A stretch of 6,291 nt of DNA, from positions 1-6,291 of the forward strand of contig JABDQB010000220.1 of assembly GCA_013042495.1 (NCBI GenBank), in the 5' to 3' direction. This DNA comes from Gemmatimonadota bacterium (GTDB lineage: Bacteria > Gemmatimonadota > Gemmatimonadetes > Palauibacterales > Palauibacteraceae). Position 1 is the stretch's first letter; every line of letters begins with the position of its first letter. A program made the translations under genes and the position numbers. Under the pieces are notes generated by a model, which was given only the letters and a program-made list of their open reading frames with translations, was not told the DNA's origin and searched no databases. Below, in pieces: positions 5,634-6,291 of the stretch.

Positions 5634-6291
5634 TTACAGCTTCCCTGCCCTCTTCAACGCCCGCCGCTTCTCCTCATTTTCCCGCCACGGCTTCCGCTCG
5701 AAGTAGCTTCGCGTCTCCGCCAGCACCTGCGGCGACAGCAACACGAGCGCGATCAAGTTGGGCACGATGACGATAGCCAGGAAGAGATCGCCGAGGTTCC
5801 AGATCACCGCCAGCGGCAGGACGGCGCCGACGAAGTGCATCGTCACGAAGGCGAACTTGTACGGCAGCACGGCCACCGACCCGAACAGGTAGTTCGCGCA
5901 CCGGTCGCCGTAGTAGCTCCACGAGATCGCGGTGGAGAGGGCGAACAGCAGCACCGCCAGCACCACGATCGTCCCGCCCCAGTCTCCGAGCGGCGAGAGA
6001 CCGATCCGGAAACCCGCCTGGGTGAGGGGCGCCCCGCTTTCATAGGCCAGCCCGTAGAGCGTTGTGTGCCTGTTCCCGTCCGCGGCCTCGGCGATGGCAC
6101 CGGCCGGATCGATCGTCCCCGAGAAGCGGACCGTCATGTCCGCATCGATAAACAGCTCTTCGACGTGCACGTCGTGCCACGCGAGGAGCGGAACGTCCAC
6201 GGTCTGCGTGTGGAGCCCGTCTTCGATCACGAGCTCCGCGGGGGCCTCGGCCCCAGCCCGCATGCCCTCGGCGTCCACGCTCACCCACGTC
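5634..6291 (-). CDS. AGCS-family sodium:alanine/glycine symporter, C-terminal part (partial)
   Basis: The stop is TAA (5636-5634) and the frame is open to the window edge, giving 218 residues; the GTG at 6284 is internal, not the start. Family signatures are clear: LTQAGFRIGLSPLGDWGG, then a helix with LLFALSTAISWSYYGDRC and YLFG, a helix FVTMHFVGAVLPLAVIWNLGD, and IVIVPNLIALVLLSP before a charged cytoplasmic tail (ERKPWRENEEKRRALK). These are the last transmembrane helices of alanine or glycine:cation symporters (DagA/AlsT type), inner-membrane carriers that import a small amino acid with Na+ or H+. The substrate-binding N-terminal half is missing, so substrate and ion are inferred from family only. 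The first ~86 visible residues are not membrane-like: they are acidic and beta-rich (for example VEELFIDADMTVRFSGTIDP), and look like a soluble insertion in a loop before the late helices. It converges on the lipoprotein gene. Confidence 0.88.
   Translation of the reverse strand, partial: TWVSVDAEGMRAGAEAPAELVIEDGLHTQTVDVPLLAWHDVHVEELFIDADMTVRFSGTIDPAGAIAEAADGNRHTTLYGLAYESGAPLTQAGFRIGLSPLGDWGGTIVVLAVLLFALSTAISWSYYGDRCANYLFGSVAVLPYKFAFVTMHFVGAVLPLAVIWNLGDLFLAIVIVPNLIALVLLSPQVLAETRSYFERKPWRENEEKRRALKRAGKL

Noticed and set aside
1..6291. CRISPR array, tRNA, rRNA, insertion sequence or phage genes
   Set aside because: No direct-repeat array, no transposase or integrase reading frame and no tRNA-like cloverleaf was noticed by eye; almost all sequence is accounted for by the five genes.

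Overview
This is a GC-rich, densely coded bacterial stretch from an organism with an outer membrane. The evidence for the outer membrane is an Omp85-type beta-barrel protein ending in phenylalanine, exported proteins with Sec signal peptides, and a lipoprotein. The mix resembles Gemmatimonadota or a related Bacteroidetes-side or Acidobacteria-like lineage: a glutamate dehydrogenase whose tail resembles the animal enzymes, a TPR lipoprotein, a kinase-like/Omp85 fusion and an alanine/glycine:cation symporter. That placement is inference from style only; there is no rRNA or marker gene here.

Layout: (1) the last 55 codons of a Glu/Leu/Phe/Val dehydrogenase on the + strand (1-170). (2) A convergent two-gene operon on the - strand: an 853-residue outer-membrane protein (3580-1019) followed, with a 19-base overlap, by a 281-residue PAP2-family phosphatase (1037-192). 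The operon ends only 21 bases from the dehydrogenase stop, and both stop codons sit in the arms of one inverted repeat. (3) A 296-base divergent intergenic region (3581-3876) with two inverted repeats, a G8 tract and a candidate promoter. (4) A + strand 556-residue TPR lipoprotein (3877-5547). (5) A perfect 26-base palindrome between convergent genes, probably a two-way terminator. (6) The C-terminal 218 codons of an AGCS-family sodium:alanine/glycine symporter on the - strand (6291-5634), cut by the window edge.

The most interesting part is the - strand operon. The large protein has no recognisable POTRA repeats. In their place, ahead of the barrel, it has a region that reads like an atypical protein-kinase/CotH/PI-kinase active site: a strand lysine, then a GDWDRHPGQW catalytic-loop-like motif, then a PLDRDQAF metal-site-like motif. 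The barrel carries the Omp85 LRGW signature. The next gene in the same transcript is a PAP2 phosphatase with an almost complete active site. Together they suggest an envelope system that adds or removes phosphate on a lipid or surface molecule at the outer membrane. The combination is seen in the sequence; the joint function is inference.
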